From Sclerodactyla briareus (Eukaryota > Echinodermata > Holothuroidea > Dendrochirotida > Sclerodactylidae): a stretch of 64,000 nt of DNA. Position numbers and translations under genes: made by a program. Below, piece after piece: positions 12,580 through 24,639 of this stretch (positions within the stretch are counted from its first letter, which is position 1; each line of letters starts with the position of its first letter). The notes under the pieces were generated by a model. It was not told where the DNA came from. It made no database searches and saw only the letters and a program-made list of their open reading frames with translations. Location: the NCBI GenBank assembly GCA_026419785.1, contig JAODTK010001109.1:1-64000 (forward strand), written 5' to 3'.

Positions 12580-12828
12580 TTGACAGCTTGTAGCGAAATC
12601 TTTAATCGAATGGGATATTTACCTCCGCATGGCGAATGTGAAAAAACTAAACCCAAGAAGGAAATCCGATCACTTTTTGTCGGAATAAATACAAGTGATG
12701 GCCGACTGACTGTAATGCTTGTCTCTTGTCTTGGAATGCTGGTCGCTAGCTACTTGATTATTCAAGATGGACAAGAATCACCGCTGTATCACGGTACAAG
12801 GCTACAATACTCGGCCACAAAAGTGTGA
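12580..12828 (+). pseudogene. possible pogo/Tigger-type DDE transposase scrap
   Basis: An 82-codon open frame contains KKEIRSLFVGINTSDGRLTV followed by ML-SCLGML and YLIIQDGQ. This resembles the stretch between the first and second catalytic Asp of DDE_1 (pogo/Tigger/Jerky) proteins, where a K/R-rich segment is followed by TV-x-C-x-A-x-G-x-PP-x-II. The defining Asp residues are not visible and no downstream match was found up to 13.5 kb, so this is tentative. It may be a chance ORF. Confidence 0.25.
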
Positions 12829-12829
12829 C

Positions 12830-14140
12830 ATTTGAAAATAGTGGTTCCTTAGATTTCAAGAGTCCTGACTTCCGCAGAATGTCTGCAACCTCCTAGAGTC
12901 GTTCCATATAATGATACTTTGGTTTTAGTAGCCTCCTGACTCTTTATACTTCGATGAGTACACTGCCAAATTTTGGGTCTTTCAAATGTCTGTATTTTTT
13001 TGCAAGAAATTTTCGATCCTAACCCGGATCTTTCTTCTCTTGCGATGAAGCCAGCTGAAGAAGTTCCGGGTAGGATCGAAAATGTTGCAGACATGACCCC
13101 AGTTTTATAACTGGGTACATATGCCGCAACGCTCAGGAAGTGGCGTTTTCCTCCGGCCGTCTGGGAGGTTTGTAAAACCCAAAATTTTCTTTCCCCTTCC
13201 CGCGCCAACCAATGGTGGCGCTCCGCTCAGTAGTAACACACCTCAATTCATCATCGAAGTTTGGTCTGCTCCCCCTACATTTTGTAGGCTTTCCCCGCAC
13301 TGTTTGTCCTGATAGAAGCACTGTCAGAGTCGGGCAAAAGGCCCCAAACAAAGTTGTGTCAAAATGTTGGTCGTCCTTGAATGATCAGACAACCAATCCG
13401 ATTTGTATTGAATGGGGGGTTTTTTTATGTACTGGCATAGCAACCCTTCTCTTCGTCCATTTTGTTGCACAATGTGCCTGAGACATATGCATACACTAGT
13501 AAGTCCTCTAGAAGCCATGCACACAGTAAGGGCATATCTCTTTCTCTCAGTGTGAAATTTAAGCCAAGTTGTTATATTCTTTCACAGACTGTTTCCCCGC
13601 CCTTTCAAAAAAGGCTACTACAGTAAACAGTGTAACTGTAAGCTGTCGGAATTCAGACGGCCCACAGTCTTGATCTGATCACGAAACTGGGCAAGTGCTG
13701 CAGAGGAAACCACAACCCAAACCAGTCAATGAGTTTATAGGAGTTGGCAGCTATGTCTCTGCGAAATGAATACGGCTAATGTTATATAGAATGGACTTGC
13801 GCTGTTGCCGACTGATATTCGAGAAACATTTCCAGTGCTGTTAGGTAACCCCAGAAATGTTCCGCATATCGAAAGGAATCCACAATGGAATGATTTCAAC
13901 AATCTCAGTGTTGGTTCTGCATATGTCTTTGAGCACTAGAGAGTGGAAAGTCTGGAAATTCTTGGTGGTCAGCGTAGTGATCTGATGGAGTTGCAGATCT
14001 AATCGGGCTAGCTGTAATGTGGTCTGAAAGAGGTATCGCATCGTAGTCACCACCTGATGGGTCAGAAGTTGATGACTATCAGGAGAACAATAGGATCACA
14101 AGGGGGCTGAAATAATGAGAGAAAATTATACATCAACGAT
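12830..14140. other. unassigned DNA
   Basis: Overlapping ORFs of 60-119 codons on both strands (12,849-13,524) show no consistent family match. A G/C-run tract is at 13,415. Nothing further is supported. Confidence 0.45.
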
Positions 14141-14149
14141 AGAAAATCA

Positions 14150-14620
14150 TTGCACTTTTTGTTATCCCTCTGAAAATTAGTATACTTTTCCAACCAAGTA
14201 TTTCAAAAATATAGTGTAAACAATGGCACGAGAGAAATTCTTGAATAAGTTTGTATATATTTGTGTTAAACAGTCGATTGGAGTCGAACGTGAATGCCTA
14301 GTTATATTAGGGACTACGACTCGATGCTCCTATCCGTTCAAATCGACGTCAAAAAATAGCTGAGTAGTGTAGCCAGATGAGACAGACCAATCGATATCAC
14401 GCCCAGCCACAAGACAGTGTTTCTGGAGGGGGAGGGGGGGGTGGAAACTTGCTATCACTTTTCTCATTAAGTATTTCAAAATATTGAGAACGTGTGAAAC
14501 TATAACCGAGGGCAATCCTGAATGAAGTTATAATTTTGGTGTTAACCGTCGAATATGGCATGCCTATACAGTTGGACTGCAATTGATGCCCCAAATTCTC
14601 TCAGATCGAGTTCACTTACT
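14150..14620. repeat. two diverged ~290-bp direct repeats
   Basis: AAGTATTTCAAAAATA through GTTAAACAGTCGA (14,197-14,280) is repeated as AAGTATTTCAAAATAT through GTTAACCGTCGA (14,468-14,552). Flanking words such as GAATGCCT and GCATGCCTAT also correspond. The shift is about 270-285 bases. Confidence 0.55.
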
Positions 14621-14689
14621 CGCAAGGCATACATCGTGTGACCTTTTGGGAATAGTTGCGATTGATGAGAGGGATATATTCCCAAACAT

Positions 14690-15950
14690 AAACGTTCATG
14701 TCATCCAAGGTCATCAAAAGGGCAATTAGGGGTCAAAAACGTCTGCCAAAGTTGGTAAGGTGTTGCAATTGTGATCAATCGGGGACCCCGTCGTGTTGAC
14801 CTTCGACTCAATTTGACCAAATCAATTTTTCGTGGCCATTTTAGGATCTCACAGGTACCTTTCTGATCGAACTGGACCATAACTTGACCCCATGTGACCT
14901 TTGTGTGCGAAGAAATCGGAGGTCAAAGTTCTTCATTTGTAATTTTAGTGCAGTTAGGATGTTCATAGTGATTGGGTCATGGTGTTATTTAGACATCAGT
15001 GGGTCAAAACACCTCTGATGATGAGTCAAGTCAAATCTCGAATAGATGTGCCATTGTTACAGTTACAGGGCAAAGAAAATTAAAACTGCTGTCAATTTTT
15101 GGATATTTGTTACGAGCTTCGTGTGTGGATAGACGAACAACTCCGCTTCAAACCGTGCACTCGGGTTCCCAATTACAGGGATCACGAGGTTGATTTTGAT
15201 ACCTTTCGCCATAGCATCGTCATTATAGCTCTGGGAGACTTAATGCTTGTAGGACTGCGTGCATCTCATCGAGAGTAACTTTTCCATAAAAATAAAAACT
15301 CATGCAATCAAAGGTCCTTCAGGTCACTTTATGGATGAAAAACTAATATTTCTGGAACAACTTACAGTGGCATTTGCTTTGCAAATGTGACATTTCCCAG
15401 AATTGGGTGTACGTCCTGGTTGGAGAACATTTTTCATTGTTTCATAAAAACCCTAATGTCATCAAAGGTCATCACCGGTCACTCCTGGCATATAACTACC
15501 TGTTTACCTGCAACAACCTTTCAGTGATCCTGTCCTGAATTGGTTTATATTTCAGGACAAGGTGTATCCCATCTAGGGTTACATTTTTCTTAAGAACTGT
15601 AATGTCATCAAAGGTCATTCGAGGTCACTATGGGCATAACTGCCAATATTATGTGTTCCTATCCATGACAGGGTGTATTCATCTAGGTAACATTCTTCAT
15701 AAACAATGTCATGTCACCCAGTCATCAAGTCAATTAGCGGGGTAAAAAAAAATGGCCCATACCTGGTAAACTATATGTGTCGAAGGTTGGAAAGCGCGCC
15801 ATTGTGATCCACTTCTTGACCCTTCATCTTTGTGACCTTTGACTTCAACGCGACCTTAACCATTTAATGTGCTGAATCGGATTTTGGGATATATAGAAAG
15901 GGTGCCAAAATTTTTGAACCCCAAATTGGAGGAACAGGTTATTTTTAACA
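14690..15950. repeat. R4 tandem repeat array with AGGTCA half-sites
   Basis: Recurring motif ATGTCATCAAAGGTCAT appears near 14,698, 15,303, 15,459, 15,600 and 15,706, followed each time by a GGTCACT-ATGG-ATAA-like stretch and a GTGTA-CATCTAG-GTTACATTTTTC-like stretch. Spacing is about 105-160 bases. TGACCTTTGACTTC-like text recurs towards 15,840. No coding signal was seen. Confidence 0.65.
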
Positions 15951-15999
15951 TTTTAACACTCCTCCACACTGTGCCCACCTTAATGTTGATCCCAACCAC

Positions 16000-18480
16000 A
16001 TAAACGGGCGATTTCGTCTATTTTCCGGCGAATTTGGTGCTTGGAGATATCGAAGAGGGGTCCAAATTTAGAAGTTTAAAAATGAAACAGCTTGAAGTAT
16101 ACACTTGTTTTAAAACATTCCAAAGCAGCATTTCACTGTGAGTAGTTATAAAAATTTGGAACTGATCTGCTCTTTTCATTCCTGTGATTTAAAAATCTGT
16201 GACAAAAACCCGGACGAGAATGTGGTGCTAATGGAGCTTATCACGTAATACTGTCGTGCTGTAAAGTGGAGCTCCGTTCCAATTGGTTTTACTACTCTTT
16301 TCAACATAGGGGCCTAGCCTATCCTAGCCTACATGTATGTAGCCCTAGCTTCGCTGTCGTAATATTACAGTTCTCCTGACGTTATTCCACTTAGATTTCT
16401 TTCTTACTTCGCCACTAATGTTTACGTCATTGATCAGTATCTTCTCAGCTGGAATTCAGGATCAGTGGCTGGAAAACTGACGTCCAATGACTGGCTTTGA
16501 ATGCAGATCATCCGTGCACAGCGCCAGCCGGGTTTAGAAAAAAAAAACAATAGCATAGCTGGGACCGGTGGCCTTATTTCTTTTTCGTAGGATGGTCGAG
16601 TGGTGAAGATCTTTCAAAATCGTTTTGAAATCAAGGCTTAGGGTTTCATTATATAGGTCATGATCAATATTCAGGGTGAATCATTTTCGTTCCTCCAGAA
16701 TCCATCTCCAGAATGTGAAATCTGTCAACAAATGGTCCATTTGAAGATATATGCAAGATGTACATCATGCACATCGATCACTGGGTGAAATGGTGGTGCC
16801 TGTCGTTTGCTGCATCCATCGGAAAAAAAAAAAAAATCGCGATCGGTTGACTAGGAGCAATGGACTATTTATTACAATGTACAGGTGTCAATCAAGTGCA
16901 TTGGTGGAATCATAGAAATAATCACGGAGAACGCTGACTGCTGCTTGTTGACATGTTGCTTAACACTGCTACAACAACTGACTGCTCGTAATGCCGGAAT
17001 TACGTTATTTTCGGATCTAAAATTCAGCCATATTTTGTTCAAACTCCCTTTTCCTTTTTGTGGAAAAATATGACTTTTCCAGCTATATTGCCGGTGTAGT
17101 ATTTCACAGCATATTCAGAGCTATAATCCATTTATCTTACAGAACAGTTGGCGCCGTGTTTTTTTTCATGTGCTTCGGCGAATGAAGTATTCACATGTTG
17201 TTCAATTTGCTGCAGTTTCGCATATCACCTCTGCATACATGGAATACTAACCTAATGCTTTCGGGATCGCTGTTCAATATGATTTATTTCAATTTTGGGA
17301 GGTGGTATGACGCCCGTCAAGAGATAATAGTACGATGTGGACTCGGTGGACTTTGATTGAGTAACAGCTATTTAAGTTTTCACTAGATTTTCACATTCAT
17401 TGGAGCAACGTGTAAAATTATACCAAGATTCATACAAATGATTATCTTCCTGCGTTTTCAAGTGAGCCCCCCCTCACTCATCATATGGAGCCTACCACGG
17501 TGGCAGCCATCAATGTTTAGTCAACGCACCCAACATTACATTTTTAAAACCCACAGTGCGACTGTGACAGTTTGGCATTTTGGAAATTCTGAAACCAGGT
17601 GTGTCTTGCAAGGTTGTTCAAGGACTGTTCCAGACGCTGTTACAGAAGTTTACAGTACTATTATTGTTAAATATATGGCAAGAATTCACACTACTACACA
17701 TCTTCGCTTCTTGTTGTGTTTTTCTTCGGTGAGCTAAGTAGCTAAGATGGGTAATATGTTTCACATGGTCATTTATCATATTCTCTTCAAATGGGAGAGG
17801 ACTAGCAAGCCTAACACTCCAGTTTTGAGCTTTTTCATATTAATATTGCCTTGTTGTATTTCATTTCATTTCACTATACTTGGAGGAATTTATAAGGTCA
17901 TAGAGAATTTCCCGACAAACCCCCCGCCCCTACACACTGCCCACATTCCAAACACGCTGATTGCCTGCAAATTAAGATTCCACAACACCAATTTAACTCT
18001 TCTTCTTCCAGTTTTGCATATGTCCCCATGAAACTCTGATCAACCATTCGTTCCCGTCCGTCTTTGTTTCTCCTTCCATGAGCACTATCCACCCCAATTT
18101 TTTTTTCACCCCTGAACTTCACCTAGCCAAACCTTGCTCCTCCTCTCATGTTTTCTCCACCCCCTCATCTCTGAATTCCCTATCCCCCTGAAATAACAAA
18201 AACTTCACTATTCCCACCTCCCCCAACGTTTGTCCAACAATCTTCCACCCTCCTCCTTCCTGCATCTTTTCCGCGAATGAAATCTTCCTCTCATCATTTT
18301 TGTACCCACCCCCCCCGGACACTTCACCATTAGGTCCCTGGATTCACCATCACTTTGTCTTCCGAAGTTTACCTTCCTCCCCTTGCTTAAGCAATCATTC
18401 AGAAAGTCATTACTATCATCAATCTGCTTGTTTTGTCTCGCCCGAACACAGTTCAAAAGAGACTTAGCGTCACTTTGTCA
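16000..18480. other. unassigned DNA; pyrimidine-rich tract at 17.9-18.45 kb
   Basis: No gene or RNA was recognised. From about 17,900 the plus strand becomes strongly pyrimidine-rich (CCTCC and CCCC words), giving long purine-rich, spurious minus-strand ORFs. A (TG)n tract lies at about 18,502-18,520. Confidence 0.5.
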
Positions 18481-18529
18481 TGTATGGGTGTGTGTTTGAA
18501 TTGTGTGTGTGTGTGTGTCCCCACTTCTC

Positions 18530-19330
18530 GTAGCATGATTTCTCCGAAACGGTAAGACCGATTTTAGTGAAAATTTCGGTGATTAGCCGATTTTATGTGA
18601 TTTACTGTTTAGGCTCGTTAGCAGGATGATGGATGAACTGTAGGTGGCTCTGGTGACTTGGTTAGGAACATAGATTGCAGGGATATAAGGTAGAGAACTG
18701 TGAATTAGATTTTCACGTAAAATATTGCAATAGACCACGTCACAAACTCCTAATTTGCATAATTTATACAAAAAATTGAAAGTTTGCGGATTTCCACAGG
18801 GACTTGGTGGAATATTGTTCGACCTTCAGTCCACAATCTTTTTAACACAAGATTTGTGGTCAATGGAGGTCCTTCAAGGTATCCGGGAATCATAAGTTAT
18901 GCGAAATCTTAAAGTTGCTCGGCTTTCCATGAAACCTGGTCACTTGAGGTCCACATTTTTTTGTGTGCCGGATTTTCATGATGAAACTTGGGTAAAATGG
19001 CTTTTACCATCACAACGCCAACAGTTTTAACATAGATGGAGGTCACTGGAGTCATCGGGTTGTGTTATTTGCATGGAGTATTCCAAATTACCAAATTTGT
19101 TCGATTTTCATGAAGCTTGATGGTATGGTCTACCATTAGTCCCAAAACCAAAATGTTAACATGACTCAAGTCAAAAAGTGAGAAGAGTGAGAAAAGGCGG
19201 TCAATGAAGTTGATTGGTTGTGCCTAATTGCATATTTAGTCACATTAGTCATATTTTCCAAAAAACTTATGTCATAGGGGACATAGTCAAGGTCCGGCCT
19301 TACGGATATGAAATTGGTCACTGCTTGGTA
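18530..19330. repeat. diverged tandem repeats (TTTTCATGAAACTTGG type)
   Basis: Copies of a CGATTTTCATGAAACTTGG-like phrase start near 18,925, 18,970 and 19,107, with GGTC-ACTTGAGGTCCACA-like partners. The head (GCATGATTTCTCC then CGGTAAGACCGAT, 18,533-18,570) is echoed at 23,568-23,600. Confidence 0.5.
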
Positions 19331-19730
19331 GCTGTTTCTGTTTAAATTTGAATACTGCAATCTTAAAGCAACAATATGGAGACTTGTAAGTGTTGCATGG
19401 TGAATTATAGAGAAACCACTGATCGTCGCAACTAGGCGAGACCCCTGGGGGAGATTCGCATTGTCTTTCTTCTTTCTTCTAAAACAAAAATTGGATTATT
19501 ACACAGAGTGTTAGTATGAAAAGGTTTGAGATTTTAAACATTTGCTGGAATAAAAAAATTTAATTGATGTTTTAATGTATAAATTGTTGTTAGAGAACAC
19601 GGAACAGACCACCCAATGTTTATTTGTTACCGATTTGTTACCATTCTAACAGGAGCGCACTGCAGAGTGCAAAAACCACTTTGGCATAGGCGTTTATTGT
19701 AGAAACATTGATTCGCGGGGAATAGAACAT

Positions 19731-19981
19731 GTATAAAAGGTACACAAATGCCAAAACAAGCCATCTATCGATACAAACCAGGAGCATTATATTAAATGGA
19801 GGAGGAATCAGAGCGCGTATTGTGTGCCCTGGTCCAAAATTTCAGTCAGAGAACACAAAATAGATGTGAGGAGGCGCCGTTATGGTGTGTAACATTGTTA
19901 AACACCATTAGTTTGTTACTCCTCTATCCGCGAATTTTCTTCGACCAGAGACCCCCGAAAATACCGTCGGGTGCTCCATAG
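19731..19981 (+). other. TATA-like box plus 61-codon ORF, unknown
   Basis: TATAAAAGG at about 19,733 lies some 60 bases upstream of an ATG at 19,796. The ORF begins MEEESERVLCALVQNF and runs 61 codons to a stop at 19,981. The layout resembles a small core promoter and first exon, but no protein family was recognised and there is no strong donor at its end. A chance arrangement is possible. The remainder of 19,370-20,590 shows nothing recognisable. Confidence 0.2.
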
Positions 19982-20605
19982 TGAAGAGGTGTATTATAGG
20001 GCAAGATTCGCAACATCTTCAGTGAGTGTTACCCTGTTCAGAAGAAAACGCGGGGAAAACAGCGATCTAATTACGGAAGCACAGAAACCAAATGAGTAAT
20101 CGGCGAAGATGAATCGTATTGCGTGTGGCAGAAGCACCCATCTAGGCCGTAAGGTATGACACGGAGTGAACTAGAGCTAAAATGTGAGGCTCGAATCAAA
20201 GGAGGAAGCTGTCTACGAACCTATTCTAATCTACGACGAAATGCGAATCTCGTCGCCTGAATGCCCGTCACTATAACATCACTGTCAAGTGAGGGCGCGT
20301 TGAATAGCAACGAGGCTCCACACTGGACTTTGTTTGTAGGGAGCAGCTTCAGTACAGCATGGTCCGGGGCTGATACAAACAACTCAGAAATAACACCTCG
20401 GTTAAATGTAAATAGGGTTCATTTCGGATGATCGTGATGGCAAAAGCATTGGTTCAGACAATCAGTTTATTTCCATTTGAATCTTTTTTAAAGCACGGAA
20501 ATCACGAAGTTGGCCAAACGCTGAGGCACTTTTATTAGAGCATGAGCTTCTATTGGAATATGAATACCGTATGCCTAATCATGTTCACAGAGTGCCTTAA
20601 TGTAA

Positions 20606-21508
20606 AGCCCGTTCCATGCACGCGGGCTGGGCGGGCGGGCGTCTAAAATCGCTCATCGGTTATTCATGGAGCCGTTCCCATGCCCCAACGGGCGGACGGT
20701 GCCGGCGGGGCGGCGGGTGGGCGGGGCGGGCGCGTTTTCTCGAAACGGTCTGTAGCGATTTTTTTCCGCGTGTCCGCGTAGTATTTCGCAAATCAATTCC
20801 GGGGATTTCCCATGCAAGTCTTACAGGCCTGAAGCCGGATATGGAGGTGAGTAGAGGACAGTTCGTTTAGGTTCTTCAATAATGTTCCAAACAATTACAT
20901 CAGAACGTTTTCTTCAACACTATAGGATGAGATTTTTATACAGGGTGTCTATATTCAACGGCCAGACACCTATTGAAACACACATATACATGCTTTTTTT
21001 TTTAAAACTGATGATATGTCAAGATTTGCTATTAATTAAATCTCCAATAACCTGTCATTGTGAAGTTTTAATATTGGGCCGTAATCGTTGACATCTAAAA
21101 CAATGGTTTTCAGAAAAAACACCGGTGTTTAGGTATAGTATGCGTCCGGCGTTGTTTGACAAAGACAACAACGACAACCGACATACAACGACGACAACAA
21201 CAACAACGACGACAACAACAACGACAACGACAACAACAACGACAACAAACAACCAACGACGACCACAACAACGCAAACGACAACAACGACCAACACCAAC
21301 AACACCGACGACACAACGACATCAACAAAAACGACAACGACCACAACAACAACAATAAAATCCATTAATAACAAATACTAATAATAAACAATATTAATAC
21401 TAGTAGGCTACACCTCTGTTCTTATTAGCGCATATACACACTAAAGTGAAAAGAGTGGCGTGACTCGAGAAAACGCCGCCCGCCCGCCCGCGTGCATGGA
21501 AACGCGGC
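20606..21508. mobile_element. non-autonomous TIR element, PIF/Harbinger-like
   Basis: The ends are inverted repeats: the left end reads CCGTTCCATGCACGCGGGC then (GGGC)n, and the right end, reverse-complemented, reads CGTTTCCATGCACGCGGGC then (GGGC)n. Both sides are flanked by TAA (20,603-20,605 and 21,509-21,511), a target duplication type used by PIF/Harbinger. A second copy of the left end lies inside it at about 20,670-20,740 and continues into GCGTTTTCTCGA, which the right end also has. No transposase ORF is present. The interior holds a CpG-rich tract, a GGAG^GTGAGT donor-like site at about 20,846 and the ACAACG repeat. An alternative reading is a CpG-rich promoter with inverted GC-rich flanks. 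Confidence 0.5.
21163..21356. repeat. (ACAACG/ACA)n microsatellite
   Basis: About 190 bases of A/C/G-only trinucleotide-based repeat, open in several frames on both strands. The Thr-, Gln- and Val-rich ORFs of 70-81 codons are products of the repeat and not genes. Confidence 0.95.
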
Positions 21509-21949
21509 TAAGTGACAGTTTCATCATTTTACTTTTTATAAAAGATACATTCATACTTTCTTGCGTTATTATTTTGTTTATCATTCCACTGATCCAGTCA
21601 TGTAGAAATAAAGTAGCATTTACACAGAGGCATCTGGGCCAGCATTAGATGTTTCTTGATGATTCCCATTCCTGTCGTATTTTTAGGACCAGGCCCGCTG
21701 TATGATCGAGCTATGTGAGCCACCTGTCATTCCTTCTGTCTGTTCGTCCGACAGATTAACCCGTCTGGAAAACTTTTGCCTTTTTGGCTTTCAATGATTC
21801 TTTTTTCTTTGACAGATATTGACCGCACTGGGACATTTGCTCAATGAGAATTTTGGGGCATATTCGGAAGGTCGAAGATCATTATTGAAGCCATGTGGAA
21901 AACTTAAAAATCTTTCCACAGATTAGGTTCGTTTCCACGACCTTATCAG

Positions 21950-22610
21950 TGTTATTCTTTTTTTTTTTTTTTTTTTTGTTTTGGGTACCTAGGGTCAAGG
22001 TCATTATGCTATTATGTAAAATAATTATGTAAAATGATCTCCTCCTACGATAAGGTTGGATTACTACCTGTTATGTGGAACTAGTGAATGCTTACCGGGT
22101 TGCAAGGTTACAGGTCATCAAAGTGGGGATATTAACCATAAATGTACAAACTGCAGTCCGCTAAAATTTTTCTTTACCGATTTAGGAGGTTGGATTCCCA
22201 TGATCTCAGGCTAGTGGTCCCTACGAAGTGGTCAGAGATTTAAGGTCAAAGGTCATCCAAGGGGCATATTGAGCTATTAGTGAAGATCTGGCAAAATGCT
22301 TCTCTTCGTACATTATGTTGTATTACCATCTTATACTCTGACAGTGTTGCATTGAGTGTTATTCGAGATTTAATTATAATGTAAAAAACCGTGAAATTCG
22401 TCTACAGATTAGGCTTGGTCACTAGGATAATTGGTCAGGGTTATCATACGCCGCTTAGTCTTTCATAAATGTTGACCGGGGCCGCATGGGATTTGATAGT
22501 TGGCTCAATAACTGTGATCCTTACCAAGTCATGAAAGGGGCTATCGGTGAGGACATGAATGAGCCATCGTGAAAATATTGCAATGGCATTCCCTCCGCGG
22601 AGCATTACAT
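21950..22610. repeat. R4-related repeats
   Basis: ACAGGTCATCAAAGTGG (about 22,110), AAGGTCAAAGGTCATCCAAGG (about 22,241) and a TTGAGCTATTAGTGAA box link this stretch to 11.2 and 14.7-15.9 kb. A poly-T run sits at about 21,957-21,977. Confidence 0.55.
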
Positions 22611-22789
22611 TTCTCGAGAAAATCTGAGAAAGTCAACGTAAAAAAAAAAAGAGAAAATCAAACATCTCTCCATCCTCCTCCCCCATCTGCCTCTGGATTT
22701 TGGAGAGGTGGCATAATAAAATAGTTTCAAAGTTTGGGTGTCCTGTCATTAATAAGATATCTGTTGTTATAATAGACTTTTTTTCCACG

Positions 22790-23165
22790 TCGAGGACTGC
22801 GCAAAGCGCTTTAAGATATTACCTCCCGATCCTGCTAATCAGTGACCATGGGTGAATAGAGCACGCACATCTTGCTTGTTCGCTCCCCGACACAGCCATT
22901 CCAGTAAGGTACGGGCCCTTCAAGTCGGTCCCCTGGGGACGTCCCAATATCCCATAGGGCTGCCCCATACGGCGCTCACTACTCCTTCAACAAGTCACCT
23001 CGCCAGTACCCCACTTTAACACGTGGGGGACGTGAAACATTTCAGGAGACATACTTGTCCAACAGCACTGCGGAACAGACCCCGGCTCCCAATGGACGCC
23101 GAACTCCAATCAATGATGTCGCAGTCGGAGGAGCTCTACCTAACGACTGAGCTAATCCGCCACCC
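22790..23165 (-). mobile_element. tRNA-derived SINE
   Basis: Minus strand: GGCGGATTAGCTCAGTCG (about 23,142-23,160) holds a pol III box A, and GAGTTCGGCGTCC (about 23,094-23,106) is a decayed box B, about 45 bases apart as in a tRNA. GTAGAGC follows box A. The body continues with a unique tail through AAGCGCTTTGCGCAG near 22,800. A functional tRNA is unlikely because box B and the acceptor stem are damaged. SINEs of this type carry no protein and are moved by LINE enzymes. Confidence 0.6.
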
Positions 23166-23215
23166 ATCATTTTCGGATATAGAGAAATTCCCCTCACGAC
23201 CTTGAGAAAGCCATC

Positions 23216-23260
23216 AGCCCCCCCCCCCCCCCCCAATCCACACACACACACACACCCACG
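23216..23260. repeat. poly-C plus (CA)n
   Basis: A 17-base C run is followed by about 18 bases of CA repeat. Confidence 0.95.
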
Positions 23261-23279
23261 GTCTCCATGTTTTGACGTG

Positions 23280-24160
23280 TCAAGGAAAATCACACGCTTC
23301 TAGGGGTGATATCCAGGGCTACATACAGCATAAAATAGTAAGCAAAATAATGGGCATTGGTTCTATGGGATGACCTGCCGTAAAGTGCGCGATGGTGTTT
23401 TACTCTAGTTGCCCGCAGCTTGACGAGCCATAGATTTGACGAACGTTCCTGCCCCTGCCCCGTCGCTTAGACCCATCGTGTTCCCTTACGTTTTTGTCTC
23501 GCCTGCAAAAGTTCGAAGAGCGATCACTCTTTGGCATACATGTGTGTATCTCATGTTTTCTCGTTGGCATGATTCTTTTCAGATACGGTAAGAATATTTT
23601 TGATAAAAATTTGTATGTACCGTATCGGGTTTGGTAAACACGATCCGATTAGTTTTGGGCCCGATCTCGGGTTATTAACATATTTTATTATTTGTTTGTT
23701 TGACTTGTTAGTCAAGATGAGCGGGCGGTTCAGCAATGCGTACAGGATCGAAGGTACTGGAACTGATTAATATTTTGTAAAAAATATAAAGAGAATGTCA
23801 TGTCTTCCCCTGTCAGATATTTAGCCTAACAATCACCAGTCGTTTTTGGGTTCGCCTAACTGGAGGTTTGTGTAATAGAATCAGCAGAAGGTAATCCATA
23901 CACCGTATTCTACGAACTAAACTGCGTGTTCAAAGACAACCTGCTAACCCACGTCTCACGGCTTATTGTTGTTATTCCTCGCTGATGGCAAAGGGGCTCT
24001 CTGTCCACAGTGGTGTCGTATGTGTTAGTTTCGTGTGCAATGTGTAACACTATGTCCACCGCTTGTCAACACATATCTGACACGCAAGTATGTACCAAGT
24101 TACTTGGCTATGTGGGTTGCCCCTATGCTCCGCTGGAGACTTCAATGGAGAAACTGACCA
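23280..24160. other. unassigned DNA with one repeat echo
   Basis: GCATGATTCTTTTC then ACGGTAAGAATAT near 23,568-23,600 echoes 18,533-18,570. No gene was seen. Confidence 0.45.
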
Positions 24161-24169
24161 GCCAGGGTC

Positions 24170-24275
24170 GTAGCCCAGGTACCAGACAGGGTGGGGGGGG
24201 TGGGTTGCCGTCCCTGGGGGAGGGGTCCAAGGTGAGGTGGGATGTCCCCCTACCCTTTGGGAAATTTGGACTTTC
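24170..24275. repeat. R5 G-run repeat
   Basis: CAGGGTCGTAGCCCAGG is followed by a GTGGGGGGGGTGGG run, GGGGAGGGGTCCAAGG and ATGTCCCCCTACCC. Words and order are like other R5 copies. Confidence 0.5.
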
Positions 24276-24639
24276 GGAGATTGGGGCTATAGATCCAAAT
24301 GTGCTATATTTGATGCTAGATTTAAACGAAATATAGATCCAGGATTCCTACTTTTTGGGTAAAGTTCAAGTAATTGTTCATCTTAATTGAATCTTCCTGC
24401 GATTTTTCATTTTTTTTTTTTTTTTTTTTGCGTGAAATCCACCTGGTGCAGGGGGTTGCATTCGCACGGCACAGCAACTCTCCACACTCCTCCCCCCAGC
24501 CACGCACCATGTCGCTGCGGTACTGCAAAGAAAATGGTCACATGTCTGCGACGCGAATACCGAACCGGGAATTAGAAGCAAAAGTGATTGGGTATCCACA
24601 ACCAGTGTACAATCGTGTGTTTTGAGTCGGAACGCCTTC

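Noticed and set aside
13841-14053. 70-codon minus-strand frame faintly like an envelope- or fusion-type protein of old virus-like elements
   Set aside because: The likeness is a short, low-identity helical stretch with no supporting element around it; composition alone could explain it.
21055-21374. Val-, Thr- and Gln-rich ORFs of 70-81 codons on both strands
   Set aside because: They are translations of the ACAACG microsatellite.
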